A DNA stretch of 64,000 nt from Candidatus Magasanikbacteria bacterium RIFOXYC2_FULL_42_28 (GTDB lineage Bacteria; Patescibacteria; ABY1; Magasanikbacterales; GWA2-37-8), in assembly GCA_001784435.1 (NCBI GenBank), contig MFQZ01000010.1, positions 190,801 through 254,800 of the forward strand, in the 5' to 3' direction. Under the pieces are notes generated by a model. That model was given only the letters and a program-made list of their open reading frames with translations. It searched no databases and was not told the origin of the DNA. The position numbers were made by a program, and so were the translations under genes. This document shows positions 41,089 to 49,333 of the stretch, piece by piece; position 1 is the first letter of the stretch; every line of letters begins with the position of its first letter.

Positions 41089-44061
41089 ATGGCCAATAAA
41101 TATCATCAAGCCGTTGCAAAAAATTTAACTCGTTCTACCATTAGATGGCGTGTGGCCGGCGTGGCGATTTTGTTAGTCGCGTCGCTAACGGTCGTGTTGC
41201 CTAATTATGCCAATTCCGGAATCAATTGGATTAATTCCAAGACCAATATCGGCTTGCCACAGTTGCCGGCCGGCGGTTTTAATTTAGGTTTGGATTTACA
41301 GGGTGGCGCGCATTTAATTTATGAGGCCAAAACCGACAATATCGCGGCGGCCGACCGCGCTGATTCCGTTGAGGGTGTGCGTGATGTGATTGAACGTCGT
41401 GTTCGTGGTGGTTTGGGTGTGGCCGAGCCGCTCGTCCAGACAACGCGCGTGGGTGAGACCTATCGCGTGATTGTGGAGTTGCCGGGTGTTAAGGATGTTA
41501 ATCAGGCGATCCAAATGATTGGCGGTACGCCGGTGTTGGAATTTAAAGAAGAAAATAACGAGCCACCGCGCCCCTTGACCGCGACAGAACAAAAAGAATT
41601 AAAGGATTTTAATACCGCGGCGAAAAAGAAAGCGAACGAAGCATTGGTCGCGGCCAAAACCGATTTTGCCGGAGCGGTAACAAAATATACCGAAGATGAC
41701 CGCAGTAAAAATAACGGCGGGGATATCGGTTTTATTGACAGTCGAACCTTTCCTGAGATTTTTGCTTGGGCCAAAACCGTTAAAGACGGTGAAATTGGCA
41801 AAAATTTAGTTGAAAGCGCCGAAGGTTATAGTGTCGTTAAACGCGTGGCTGAAAAAGACGGCGAACGCTATGTCTCGGCTTCGCATATTTTAATTTGTTT
41901 CCTTGGCGCCGAGCGCTGTGATAATCCGCAATATACACGTGATCAAGCGACTGCTAAAATTGCCGAATTAAAAACCAAAGCCACTCCACAGAATTTCGCG
42001 CAACTGGCGCGGGAAAATTCCACGGAACCGGGCGCGGCTGACCGCGAAGGGGACTTGGGTAAATTTAAAAAGGGCGAAATGGTGCCGGCTTTTGAAGCGG
42101 TGGCGTTTGACCTGCCCGTGGGGACAATTTCCGAACCGGTGGAGACCCAATTTGGTTTTCATTTAATTTATAAAACAAATGATGAAACGGAAAAGCAATA
42201 TCAAGTAAGCAGAATTTTGGCGCGCACTAAAACTGAAATTGATATTGTGCCACCGGTATCGCAGTGGAAGCCAACTGGTTTGTCCGGTAAGCAACTCGCG
42301 CGCGCGGAAGTTACTGAAGATTATCAGACCGGCCAAGTGCAAGTCAGTTTAAATTTTGATGATGAAGGCGTTAAATTATTTTCGGAAATTACTACACGTA
42401 ATGTTGGCAAGCCAGTGGCCATTCTGTTAGATGGTGAAGAAATCAGTGTGCCGACAGTTAATGAGCCGATTTTATCCGGCAGTGCCGTTATTTCCGGCGG
42501 GTTTACTTTAATGGAAGCGAAATTATTGGCGCAACGGCTTAATTCCGGCGCTCTGCCGGTGCCGGTTGAACTCGTAAGTCAACAGAGTGTGGGTGCGACG
42601 CTGGGATTTGATTCTTTAAATAAAAGTTTTAAAGCCGGTTTAATTGGTTTGGCAGTGGTTATATTATTCATGATTTTGTACTACCGCTTGTCGGGTATTC
42701 TCGCGGCTTTGAGTTTGGCGGTTTATGCGGCTTTGAGTTTGGCTATCTTTAAATTAGTCGGCGTTACCCTAACTCTTTCCGGTATCGCCGGTTTCGTTCT
42801 ATCAATTGGTATGGCGGTGGACGCCAATGTGCTGGTATTTGAACGTCTTAAAGAAGAGTTGCGTTTGGGCAAAAGTTTGAAATCGGCCATGGAAGAGGCG
42901 TTTGTGCGCGCCTGGACATCAATTCGGGACAGCAACATCACCGGCCTTATCAGTTGTGTGTTTATGGTTTGGATGGGCGTGGGTTTTGTGCAGGGCTTTG
43001 CCGTTACTTTGGCTATTGGTATCCTGGTATCAATGTTTTCCGCCGTTATTATTACTCGCACTTTGGCGCGTTGGATTTTTAGTTGGTTTAAAGAAGATGG
43101 CAATTGGTTATTTTTGGGACATCTTAAAAAAGACGCGTCTGCCAAGTCGGTCACCAATATACCGTTTATTAAATATTCCTGGATTTGGGTTGGGTTTAGT
43201 GGTTTGGTTGCTTTGGTATGTTTAGCAATCACAGTAATGTGGGGCTTAAAACCAGGTATTGATTTTGCCGGTGGATCTTTGTTGGAATTAAATTTCACCA
43301 AAAATCGTCCGACCTTGGAGCAGATGCGTGGAGCATTTGACGAATTGGAATTGAAAAATACCATTGTGCAAAACGCGGGTGAAAGCGGTTTAATCGCGCG
43401 GTTCAATTTTTTGACCGAAGAACAGCACCAATTTATTTTGAAAAATTTACGCGAAAAATTTTCCGCTGATGGCAATGAAATACGCGAAGAGAGATTTGAG
43501 ACCGTGGGAGCGTCGGTAAGTTCGCAATTGCGCAAACGCGCCTTGGGAGCGATAATTCTTGTGAGTTTGGGTATTATTTTTTATATCGCTTACGCTTTTC
43601 GCAAAGTGTCCCGTCCGGTAGCCAGTTGGAAATATGGCGCGCTCGCAATTGTCGCCCTTATTCACGATTTGTTGCTCGTTATCGCCGTGTTTGCGGTGTT
43701 AGGTAAATATTTCGGCACCGAAGTCGACGTTGGTTTTGTTGTGGCTCTGCTTACGGTTTTGGGTTATTCTGTTAATGACACGATTGTTGTTTTTGATCGC
43801 GTCCGTGAGAATTTATTGCGTCGTGGGAGCGATGATTTTGGTGCGGTTGTCAATTTTGGTTTGAACCAGACCCTGATGCGTTCTATCAACACCACTTTAA
43901 CCACCCTGTTGCCGTTGTTTGCCTTGTATTTTGCCGGTGGCGACACTATTCATAATTTCAGTTTGGCGCTACTCATCGGTATCGCTTCGGGTGCGTATTC
44001 TTCCATATTTATCGCGAGCCCGTTACTTGCCTTGGTTGAAAAATGGCAGAGAAGGGGGTAA
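41089..44061 (+). CDS. secDF: SecD-SecF fusion protein with an inserted parvulin (PpiC) domain
   Basis: A fused SecD-SecF of about 990 residues that uses the proton gradient to help pull exported proteins out of SecYEG. SecD part: an N-terminal helix, then FNLGLDLQGGAHLIYEA, later FVLSIGMAVDANVLVFERLK. SecF part: GIDFAGGSLLELNF and VLGYSVNDTIVVFDRVREN. Between the first SecD periplasmic strands and the transmembrane block lies an extra segment of about 240 residues. Its second half (about 265-366 counted from 41071) is a clear parvulin: ASHILICFLG, then FAQLARENSTEPGAADREGD, LGKF, and PVETQFGFHLIYK. A degenerate half-copy (NGGDIGFIDSRTFPEIF) precedes it. The start at 41071 lies inside a repeat, so 41089 is preferred. 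Confidence 0.95.
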   Translation: MANKYHQAVAKNLTRSTIRWRVAGVAILLVASLTVVLPNYANSGINWINSKTNIGLPQLPAGGFNLGLDLQGGAHLIYEAKTDNIAAADRADSVEGVRDVIERRVRGGLGVAEPLVQTTRVGETYRVIVELPGVKDVNQAIQMIGGTPVLEFKEENNEPPRPLTATEQKELKDFNTAAKKKANEALVAAKTDFAGAVTKYTEDDRSKNNGGDIGFIDSRTFPEIFAWAKTVKDGEIGKNLVESAEGYSVVKRVAEKDGERYVSASHILICFLGAERCDNPQYTRDQATAKIAELKTKATPQNFAQLARENSTEPGAADREGDLGKFKKGEMVPAFEAVAFDLPVGTISEPVETQFGFHLIYKTNDETEKQYQVSRILARTKTEIDIVPPVSQWKPTGLSGKQLARAEVTEDYQTGQVQVSLNFDDEGVKLFSEITTRNVGKPVAILLDGEEISVPTVNEPILSGSAVISGGFTLMEAKLLAQRLNSGALPVPVELVSQQSVGATLGFDSLNKSFKAGLIGLAVVILFMILYYRLSGILAALSLAVYAALSLAIFKLVGVTLTLSGIAGFVLSIGMAVDANVLVFERLKEELRLGKSLKSAMEEAFVRAWTSIRDSNITGLISCVFMVWMGVGFVQGFAVTLAIGILVSMFSAVIITRTLARWIFSWFKEDGNWLFLGHLKKDASAKSVTNIPFIKYSWIWVGFSGLVALVCLAITVMWGLKPGIDFAGGSLLELNFTKNRPTLEQMRGAFDELELKNTIVQNAGESGLIARFNFLTEEQHQFILKNLREKFSADGNEIREERFETVGASVSSQLRKRALGAIILVSLGIIFYIAYAFRKVSRPVASWKYGALAIVALIHDLLLVIAVFAVLGKYFGTEVDVGFVVALLTVLGYSVNDTIVVFDRVRENLLRRGSDDFGAVVNFGLNQTLMRSINTTLTTLLPLFALYFAGGDTIHNFSLALLIGIASGAYSSIFIASPLLALVEKWQRRG

Positions 44062-44080
44062 ATAATAAATTGTTTATATA

Positions 44081-44117
44081 AAACGCTGGCATTAAAAAAT
44101 ATGTCGGCGTTTTTTTG
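44081..44117 (+). terminator. Rho-independent terminator after secDF
   Basis: Stem AAACGCTGGCAT/ATGTCGGCGTTT (two G-U pairs), loop TAAAAAAT, followed by a T-run. It closes the secA-secDF region. Confidence 0.82.
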
Positions 44118-44131
44118 TTTGATAGTTATTA

Positions 44132-44242
44132 AATGTCAAATTTCCAATTTCCAATGTCAAATCAATTTCAAAGCCAAAATGTCAAATTTGATATTGGGAT
44201 TTTGGGTTTGATTGGAAATTGGTAATTTGGATTTTAACATTT
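44132..44242. repeat. AT-rich palindromic repeat, family A, copy 3
   Basis: Begins AATGTCAAATTTCCAATTTCC and ends TTGGAAATTGGTAATTTGG with ATTTTAACATT. It lies between the secDF terminator and the next promoter. Confidence 0.9.
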
Positions 44243-44253
44243 AGATTCTCGTA

Positions 44254-44283
44254 TTGCCGACTTATGCCATTATCTGGTATAAT
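44254..44283 (+). promoter_or_regulatory. Promoter of the small membrane protein/VirD4-paralogue operon
   Basis: TTGCCG (44254-44259) and TATAAT (44278-44283), 18-bp spacer, with an extended -10 TGG directly before TATAAT. Confidence 0.75.
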
Positions 44284-44312
44284 ATAGATATCAATAATTA
44301 TTTACAATTACT

Positions 44313-44474
44313 ATGAATGATAATGCCATTCGTCACATGGTGGCAATATTAGCCACCCTTGTTTGTTTACTCGCCTATTACGCCGGCTATTATTCTGGTG
44401 ATCGCGGTTGGTGGTTTACGGTTTTTTCGCTTGCGATTGTTTACGGCGGTGTGTATAAATTAATAGACAAATAG
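44313..44474 (+). CDS. Small membrane protein (53 residues)
   Basis: A short frame starting 30 nt after a good promoter, with two hydrophobic helices (MVAILATLVCLLAYYAGYY and WWFTVFSLAIVYGGVYKLI) separated by SGDRG. It is 10 nt upstream of the 487-residue protein and probably cotranscribed. No family is recognised; it may be a small subunit of the same membrane complex. Confidence 0.6.
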   Translation: MNDNAIRHMVAILATLVCLLAYYAGYYSGDRGWWFTVFSLAIVYGGVYKLIDK

Positions 44475-44484
44475 AAAACCATCT

Positions 44485-45948
44485 ATGGGCGGAACAATCT
44501 TAACCACTCCTTTTGGTTTTAATGTTGACATCACTTTTTGGGTGCAATTGTTTAAGCAACCCACGAGTGAGGTGATTCGTTCGGTTTACGCTATTGGTGG
44601 CTGGACGATTTTGGCGTTGATATTTTTTTGGATGGGTTCAATTTTGTGGGTTCACTATCGTCAGGGGAAATACACCAAAAATTGGCAGTGGGTATTGCTC
44701 GCCGTTGATGTGCCGCCATTATATATTCAGTCCCCAAAAGCGGTAGAGCAAATTTTCGCGCATTTAAGTGGCGCGAAAGTCGGGCCCAATATTGGGGAGA
44801 AATTTTGGAAAGGCAAAAAACAAAAATGGTTTAGTTTGGAAATTGTTGGTATTGACGGTTATATTCAATTTTTAATCAGAACCGAAAATGAATTCCGCGA
44901 TTTGGTGGAAGCGGCGATTTACGCACAATACGCCGAGGCGGAAATTACCGAAGTAGATGACTACACCGGAATTTTACCGCATCATTTTCCCGATGATAAT
45001 TATGATATTTTTGGGGTTGAGTTCGCGTTGGAAGAGAATGAGGCCTTTCCGATTCGGACCTATCCCAGTTTTGAGTATAACATGAGCAAGGACGTCGTAT
45101 TTTCTGACCCAATGGCCGCGTTACTGGAAAATTTTAGCCGTTTAGGCGTGGGCGAGCAGTTGTGGTTGCATATTGTAATTGAACCGACGAGTCATCATTG
45201 GAAAGAAAAGGGGATAGATCTTGTTAAGGATCTAGTCGCGGGCGGTGGCAGTCATGGTGGGCATCACGGAGGAAACTGGCTTGTGGATTTCTTTTCCAGT
45301 ATTCCGATGAAAATTGCCCAAGAATTAATGAATGTGTGGAATTGGAATTTTGAAGCGGCCGAAGGTGGACACGAGGAAGAGGCGACGGCCGGAAAAGTTT
45401 CCGAGTTAACTCCGGGTAATAAAACCGTAATTGAAGCAATTGAAAATAAAATTGCTAAATTAGGGTTTAAGTCCAAAGTGCGGGTGTTGTATATTAGCAA
45501 GAAAGAGTTGTACAATCCCGGCAAATGTATCGATGGCCTGGTGGGAGCGTTTAGCCAGTTTCATGTTCAAAATAGCAATTCTTTGGTGGCGCATCATGCC
45601 ACTTTGAAACACTATGCTTTTAAAAATTATCGTTTGGGATTAGTGAAGCATCATTTTGTGGAAATGTTTAGAAAACGAAAAATTAAAATCGCCGGTAACC
45701 CCTATATTTTAAATATTGAAGAGTTGGCGACAATTTGGCATTTCCCATTGCCGTTTGTGAAGACGCCGTTGCTCCAGAAAGCCGAGACCAAGCGTGGCGA
45801 ACCGCCGATGAATTTACCTTTAGAGACCACTTCCGGCCATTTGCGGATGCGGCGCGCACCAACACCCGAGCCATCGGTCGAGATACCATCCAGTTTGCCT
45901 ATGGGTGACGAGCCGGCAATACCACCCGAAGATTTGCCTTATGGATAA
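44485..45948 (+). CDS. Membrane protein paralogous to the N-terminal half of the VirD4-like ATPase (ATPase domain absent)
   Basis: A 487-residue protein with one transmembrane helix (about residues 35-57) and a large soluble domain. The domain aligns with the N-terminal 430 residues of the 854-residue ATPase at 52533-55097. Compare LWLHIVIEPTSHHWKEKGID with AIQYVLRPSSPKWRRQGVRM, and NIEELATIWHFPLPFVKTPL with VNTEEMSSLWHMPTPFTETP. It stops just where the ATPase domain begins in the paralogue. A His/Gly-rich loop (GGSHGGHHGGN) is at about 253-263. It may be a structural partner of the ATPase in a DNA- or protein-transfer machine. Confidence 0.75.
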   Translation: MGGTILTTPFGFNVDITFWVQLFKQPTSEVIRSVYAIGGWTILALIFFWMGSILWVHYRQGKYTKNWQWVLLAVDVPPLYIQSPKAVEQIFAHLSGAKVGPNIGEKFWKGKKQKWFSLEIVGIDGYIQFLIRTENEFRDLVEAAIYAQYAEAEITEVDDYTGILPHHFPDDNYDIFGVEFALEENEAFPIRTYPSFEYNMSKDVVFSDPMAALLENFSRLGVGEQLWLHIVIEPTSHHWKEKGIDLVKDLVAGGGSHGGHHGGNWLVDFFSSIPMKIAQELMNVWNWNFEAAEGGHEEEATAGKVSELTPGNKTVIEAIENKIAKLGFKSKVRVLYISKKELYNPGKCIDGLVGAFSQFHVQNSNSLVAHHATLKHYAFKNYRLGLVKHHFVEMFRKRKIKIAGNPYILNIEELATIWHFPLPFVKTPLLQKAETKRGEPPMNLPLETTSGHLRMRRAPTPEPSVEIPSSLPMGDEPAIPPEDLPYG

Positions 45949-45955
45949 GTTGCCA

Positions 45956-45986
45956 AAAATCTCCCGACTTAGTCGGGGGATTTTTT
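45956..45986 (+). terminator. Rho-independent terminator
   Basis: Hairpin CCCGAC-TTA-GTCGGG extended by ATC/GAT pairing and followed by TTTTTT. Same core as the hairpins at 20371 and 48843. Confidence 0.85.
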
Positions 45987-46096
45987 AATGTCAAATTTCC
46001 AATTTCCAATATTAAATCAATGTCAAAGCCAAAATGTCAAATTTGACATTAGGATTTTGGATTTGTTTTGACATTGGGAATTTGGATTTTGAAATT
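45987..46096. repeat. AT-rich palindromic repeat, family A, copy 4 (supplies a protein C-terminus)
   Basis: Begins AATGTCAAATTTCCAATTTCC and ends TTGGGAATTTGGATTTTGAA. Its right arm, read on the minus strand, encodes the last 15 residues and the stop codon of the upstream membrane protein (NFKIQIPNVKTNPKS). Confidence 0.9.
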
Positions 46097-46609
46097 ATTA
46101 AGTATTTGTATATTTGTGGACTGTAGCCATAATAGACATAGTTCATACCCACCCACTAGCACGACTGTATAAAACATATCCGCCATTAAACTGTTGCGCC
46201 AAAATGGCAGAGCGAGATAATAGCTTGTAGTTAAGCCGGTCAAAGTGTGTGGATACATCGTCCCGAAGGCCCAAACGGCCCAGTTGGTTATTATATAGAA
46301 GAGAAACGAGCCAACGATGGTGTTACCAGCGACCGTCTGCCAGCCGTAGTTTTGAGTACGCGCACCTAAATATGACATTAAGGCAAATCCGCTATAAACC
46401 GCGACCATCATTGGGATACTGTAAAAACCAATAAACAAATCGCTAATAAACATTGCCGTGAGTGGTAGTACCAGCGCGTAGCGACGCGGTAAATACCGGC
46501 CCGCAAATATCGCCACCGCGCCAATGGCCGTGAAATTTGGCAAATGGGGGAGCAGGCGGGTGGACAGGCCGAGGACGATGAGTAAGATGATGGGGAGATA
46601 TTTTTTCAT
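46049..46609 (-). CDS. Small integral membrane protein, DUF6580/ECF-transporter S-component-like
   Basis: A 186-residue protein with about five or six hydrophobic helices. The segment LPNFTAIGAVAIFAGRYLPR, then YALVLPLTAMFISDLFIGFY, is typical of DUF6580 proteins, predicted substrate-binding (S) components of energy-coupling-factor vitamin transporters. It is third in a minus-strand operon behind a cobalamin riboswitch, after the transcobalamin-like proteins, so a corrinoid is the likely substrate. No energising ATPase or T-component is in the window. The last 15 residues come from an AT-rich repeat and replace or extend the native end. Confidence 0.8.
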   Translation of the reverse strand: MKKYLPIILLIVLGLSTRLLPHLPNFTAIGAVAIFAGRYLPRRYALVLPLTAMFISDLFIGFYSIPMMVAVYSGFALMSYLGARTQNYGWQTVAGNTIVGSFLFYIITNWAVWAFGTMYPHTLTGLTTSYYLALPFWRNSLMADMFYTVVLVGGYELCLLWLQSTNIQILNNFKIQIPNVKTNPKS

Positions 46610-46616
46610 AGTGTGT

Positions 46617-48272
46617 CTATTGTATCAGATTTTTTAATAATCCCCAAATCCAGCTCGCCGCTTTCATTATGGGATTTTTCTTGGTTTTGGGTTGGTCGGC
46701 AACGCGATTAGTCGGTGGCGGTGTGGCCACCGGCGCTGTTATTTTTTCGCCTTTAATTTCTGGTTTTAGCAGAGTTGGTTTAATTATTGGTTTAGTTATT
46801 TTTTTAATAATTAGTTTCGGTGTTGAAGTCGTGGAAGTAGGGGCGGCCGTTTGAATACTTAAATTGTTCATGGCATTATCTACCGTGGTGCTGGCTAAAG
46901 TCGTGGTAGCAATAATGACGGTTGAGGTTGTTGTAGTAGCCGTGACTGTTGATGTTGGGGTAGTAGTCGGCGTTACAATCGGTGGTATGTAACTGGAACC
47001 GCCACCACTACTGTATGTTATATTTGGTCCGGTCTCAAAGTGGGTAATTTTTTCCGGTAAAATAATCGGCCAAAATTTTCCGGCCAGCGCTGGCACGGCG
47101 TTTTGTAAACCAAACCAGTCGGTTGGGGTAGGATCATTAGGGGCGGGATAAGCCGATATATAGCGACCTTCTGGTGATAGCTGGTTAATCAGTGGATGCC
47201 AGGGATTTTTGCCAGCCGAATTAAACCACTCGTTTTGGTTTTCGCCTAGAGCATTTATCCCCATTAGTATCCAGCTTGTTGTTATTATATCAGACGATTC
47301 ACCGTAATCATTCCAACCGCCATCCATCAATTGTTTGGACTTTAAATAATTTTTTGCCTTATTAAAAATCTCATCGTGAATTTCAATACCTTTTGTCTTC
47401 GCAAATTGTAAAGCATTAATTGTCGCTCCTGTAATATCAGAGCCGGTGCCGCCCCACGGCACAGAGAATGCGCCATTTTCAGATTGCCAAGACAATGTTG
47501 TTGAAACAATATCTTGTATAATTGGTTCGGTTTGGTTGGTGTCAAGCGCCAACAGAGCAATTAGACCAAAGACATCATCGTTAATACCGTTTAAGCCGTA
47601 TAAATTATTTTGATAACAAACCGTCAGCATTTTGTCTTTTAGACCCTGGATGGCCACGTCGCTTGCGCTCACCCCTGTCGAGAGCAGCGCTAAAACATGG
47701 CGCGGATAACTGGCACAAGGATTTAAATCAGACGGGTCGTCTAAATTATAATTGGTTTCATAATCCAAAAGCGAGGTTGTGGCATTTTTTATTTCATCGG
47801 CATATTGGCCATCCGCGCCAAAAGACATTATCGCCCAGTCGGTCATGTTGCCGTCCAAAATTTTTCCATCCGCGTTTTGTTGCGATTTTAGGTAATTAAG
47901 AATTTTTTGAATTGCGTTTGTGATATCAGCCGCCGTGATGGTTTGATTGGTTGGGCTACTTCCAGATGGTGTGTCGGTATTTTCGGTGGTAGTAGTATTA
48001 GTTAAGGTGCTACTGGCAGTGTCAGGGGTAGAAGAGGTGATGTTGAGGGTGGTTGTCGCCGTTTCTGGGGTAGAGCTGGCAACATCAGGTGTGGTGATAG
48101 TGTCTTCAATGGCCGTGGTTGTTTCCGGCACGGTTTCGTCATCAGTACTAGTTGTTATGGTTGACGAAGCGGTGCTATTATCAACAATAGCTTCTTCAGC
48201 GTAAACCGGCGCTGCTAACAACAGGCCAAAAATAAAAATGACTGCTGTTATTTTAAAATTGTTTAGTGCCAT
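46617..48272 (-). CDS. Exported alpha/alpha-toroid protein, transcobalamin alpha-domain-like
   Basis: A 551-residue protein with a signal peptide ending near VYAEEA. A Thr/Ser-rich linker (about residues 30-110) leads to an alpha/alpha barrel of the prenyltransferase/terpene-cyclase-like class (about 112-390): repeats such as ILNYLKSQQNADGKILDGNM, TLSWQSENGAFSVPWGG and YLKSKQLMDGGWNDYGESSD. A Thr/Ser-rich tail and a C-terminal amphipathic helix follow. This barrel is the fold of the cobalamin-binding half of intrinsic factor and transcobalamin. It is translationally coupled to the DUF4430 gene (20-nt overlap) under a cobalamin riboswitch. Corrinoid binding is therefore inferred, not shown. 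Confidence 0.83.
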   Translation of the reverse strand: MALNNFKITAVIFIFGLLLAAPVYAEEAIVDNSTASSTITTSTDDETVPETTTAIEDTITTPDVASSTPETATTTLNITSSTPDTASSTLTNTTTTENTDTPSGSSPTNQTITAADITNAIQKILNYLKSQQNADGKILDGNMTDWAIMSFGADGQYADEIKNATTSLLDYETNYNLDDPSDLNPCASYPRHVLALLSTGVSASDVAIQGLKDKMLTVCYQNNLYGLNGINDDVFGLIALLALDTNQTEPIIQDIVSTTLSWQSENGAFSVPWGGTGSDITGATINALQFAKTKGIEIHDEIFNKAKNYLKSKQLMDGGWNDYGESSDIITTSWILMGINALGENQNEWFNSAGKNPWHPLINQLSPEGRYISAYPAPNDPTPTDWFGLQNAVPALAGKFWPIILPEKITHFETGPNITYSSGGGSSYIPPIVTPTTTPTSTVTATTTTSTVIIATTTLASTTVDNAMNNLSIQTAAPTSTTSTPKLIIKKITKPIIKPTLLKPEIKGEKITAPVATPPPTNRVADQPKTKKNPIMKAASWIWGLLKNLIQ

Positions 48273-48828
48273 ATTGCCAATTAATTATATCCCCCGATTT
48301 TAATAAATAAGTAGAAATTCCGACCGGTGCCGGTTGTCCGTTTAAATAGTAAACCCAATATTTTCCTGCCGTCGGATTATTTTTAATGTCGTTTATTCCA
48401 TCTACAAAAAATCCTATACCCGCGTATTCTTTACCGGAAAAAGAAAATGGCGCGACCGATGAAGTTTCTAGTCGGCGCATGGCGGTGAGTAAATTTTCTT
48501 CGGTGTTAAATTGCAAAGTGTAGTTTTTGTCGTTGACTGAAAGTGTCGCGGTTTGAAAGCTTTCTGTTGAGGATGTCGTTTTCGGTGGAGTTTTTTCTCC
48601 CCCTGCCCGCACCAATTGGGCCACTTCAGGAAGGGAAGAAACAGAAGTGGCGGGAGCGGAAGTGGTTAAAAATACGGTTGAGGTAGAAATTGGTGTTGCC
48701 TCTTGTGGAACCGATGTTTTGTTTGCGGTTGGTTTTTCCGGCAACAAAACATACGCTATCGATGTGGTGGAGACAAATATTGTTATAAATGCAAGGCGGA
48801 CAAGTATTGAATGTAATTTTGGTGTCAT
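48253..48828 (-). CDS. Membrane-anchored DUF4430 protein, transcobalamin beta-domain-like
   Basis: A 191-residue protein when started at 48828 (MTPKLHSILV); the longer frame from 48876 begins in a hairpin. An N-terminal helix (about residues 6-29) anchors it. After a Thr/Ser-rich linker comes the DUF4430 domain (about 95-190): TLSVNDKNYTLQFNTEENLL, then FFVDGINDIKNNPTAGKYWV and YYLNGQPAPVGISTYLLKSG. DUF4430 is the fold of the C-terminal domain of intrinsic factor/transcobalamin, which caps the bound cobalamin. Here it is a separate protein encoded directly upstream of the toroid gene. First gene behind the riboswitch. Confidence 0.85.
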   Translation of the reverse strand: MTPKLHSILVRLAFITIFVSTTSIAYVLLPEKPTANKTSVPQEATPISTSTVFLTTSAPATSVSSLPEVAQLVRAGGEKTPPKTTSSTESFQTATLSVNDKNYTLQFNTEENLLTAMRRLETSSVAPFSFSGKEYAGIGFFVDGINDIKNNPTAGKYWVYYLNGQPAPVGISTYLLKSGDIINWQYGTKQF

Positions 48829-48842
48829 ATTATTCAATGTAT

Positions 48843-48861
48843 ATCCCGACTGAGTCGGGAT
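48843..48861. repeat. Short palindrome upstream of the DUF4430 gene
   Basis: ATCCCGAC-TGA-GTCGGGAT, the same core as terminators at 20371 and 45956, but without a T-run here. It lies between the riboswitch terminator and the start codon, so it may shape the 5' end of the mRNA. Confidence 0.6.
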
Positions 48862-48905
48862 TGTTAACTGACACAAAATTTATTTCATAAATTTTGGTCG
48901 TTAAC

Positions 48906-48930
48906 AAAAAATTCTGCCTCACGAGCAGAA
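48906..48930 (-). terminator. Riboswitch expression-platform terminator
   Basis: Minus-strand stem TTCTGC/GCAGAA with loop TCGTGAG (48930-48912), followed by six T residues (48911-48906). Its 5' arm (CTGCTCG) can alternatively pair with CGAGCAG at about 48973-48979, directly 3' of the aptamer. This is an antiterminator arrangement. Confidence 0.85.
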
Positions 48931-48959
48931 ATTATGGCATATTTTGGGCATAAAAATAC

Positions 48960-49205
48960 CAAAAATATGGTCCTGCTCGGGAAAAACCACACATTGAAGA
49001 TCGGACTCCCGTCTTCGCTACGCTACGCCGGGCAAGCCCGTTAGGAGGACTTGACCTGCGAAGCTCATTAGAGCGAAGCACGGTTTACCGTTGCGGCACA
49101 GTCGGGGAATTTTACCCCAGTTCCACAAGGTGTGGGCTAAATTGTCCCGATTCCGATTTGGTCGGAATCGAGGATCATCGATTTTGTTGTTAGACAAAAT
49201 CAGGA
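48960..49205 (-). promoter_or_regulatory. Cobalamin riboswitch
   Basis: The minus strand shows the conserved cobalamin aptamer core: GTGGAACTGGGGTAAAATTC (from about 49125), then CCCGACTGTGCCGCAACGGT with AAACCG (down to 49081), matching the family pattern GGAA..GGTG.AAATCC..ACTGYCCCGCAACTGT. Further on comes GGGAGTCCGATCTTC (49010-48996), matching the GAGTC/AGTCCGA segment. A hairpin-rich peripheral part between them (49080-49020) contains a copy of the dispersed repeat CGGGCTTGCCCGGCGTAGCG. A terminator with an alternative antiterminator pairing follows. It controls the DUF4430-toroid-DUF6580 operon; high cobalamin should switch it off. Confidence 0.92.
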
Positions 49206-49212
49206 TAAGTTG

Positions 49213-49242
49213 ATTGTAGCAGTCGTTGTCCGATGATGTCAA
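49213..49242 (-). promoter_or_regulatory. Sigma-70-type promoter of the cobalamin operon
   Basis: Minus-strand TTGACA (49242-49237) and TACAAT (49218-49213), 18-bp spacer, just upstream of the riboswitch. Confidence 0.82.
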
Positions 49243-49283
49243 ATTAGTTGGCTGTGGATAACTTTTATCATTATCTTTGCACC

Positions 49284-49312
49284 TTGATTTTTTATCGAAA
49301 ATACGATATAAT
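49284..49312 (+). promoter_or_regulatory. Sigma-70-type promoter of the dus gene
   Basis: TTGATT (49284-49289) and TATAAT (49307-49312) with a 17-bp spacer. It is divergent from the riboswitch promoter about 40 bp away. Confidence 0.78.
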
Positions 49313-49333
49313 TCCACCCTAATTAGTATATTT

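Noticed and set aside
42723..43535. Minus-strand 270-residue frame inside secDF
   Set aside because: It is antisense to the highly conserved SecD/SecF membrane region. Its composition (Ser/Asn/Lys-rich, no domain, no ribosome binding site) is that of a shadow frame.
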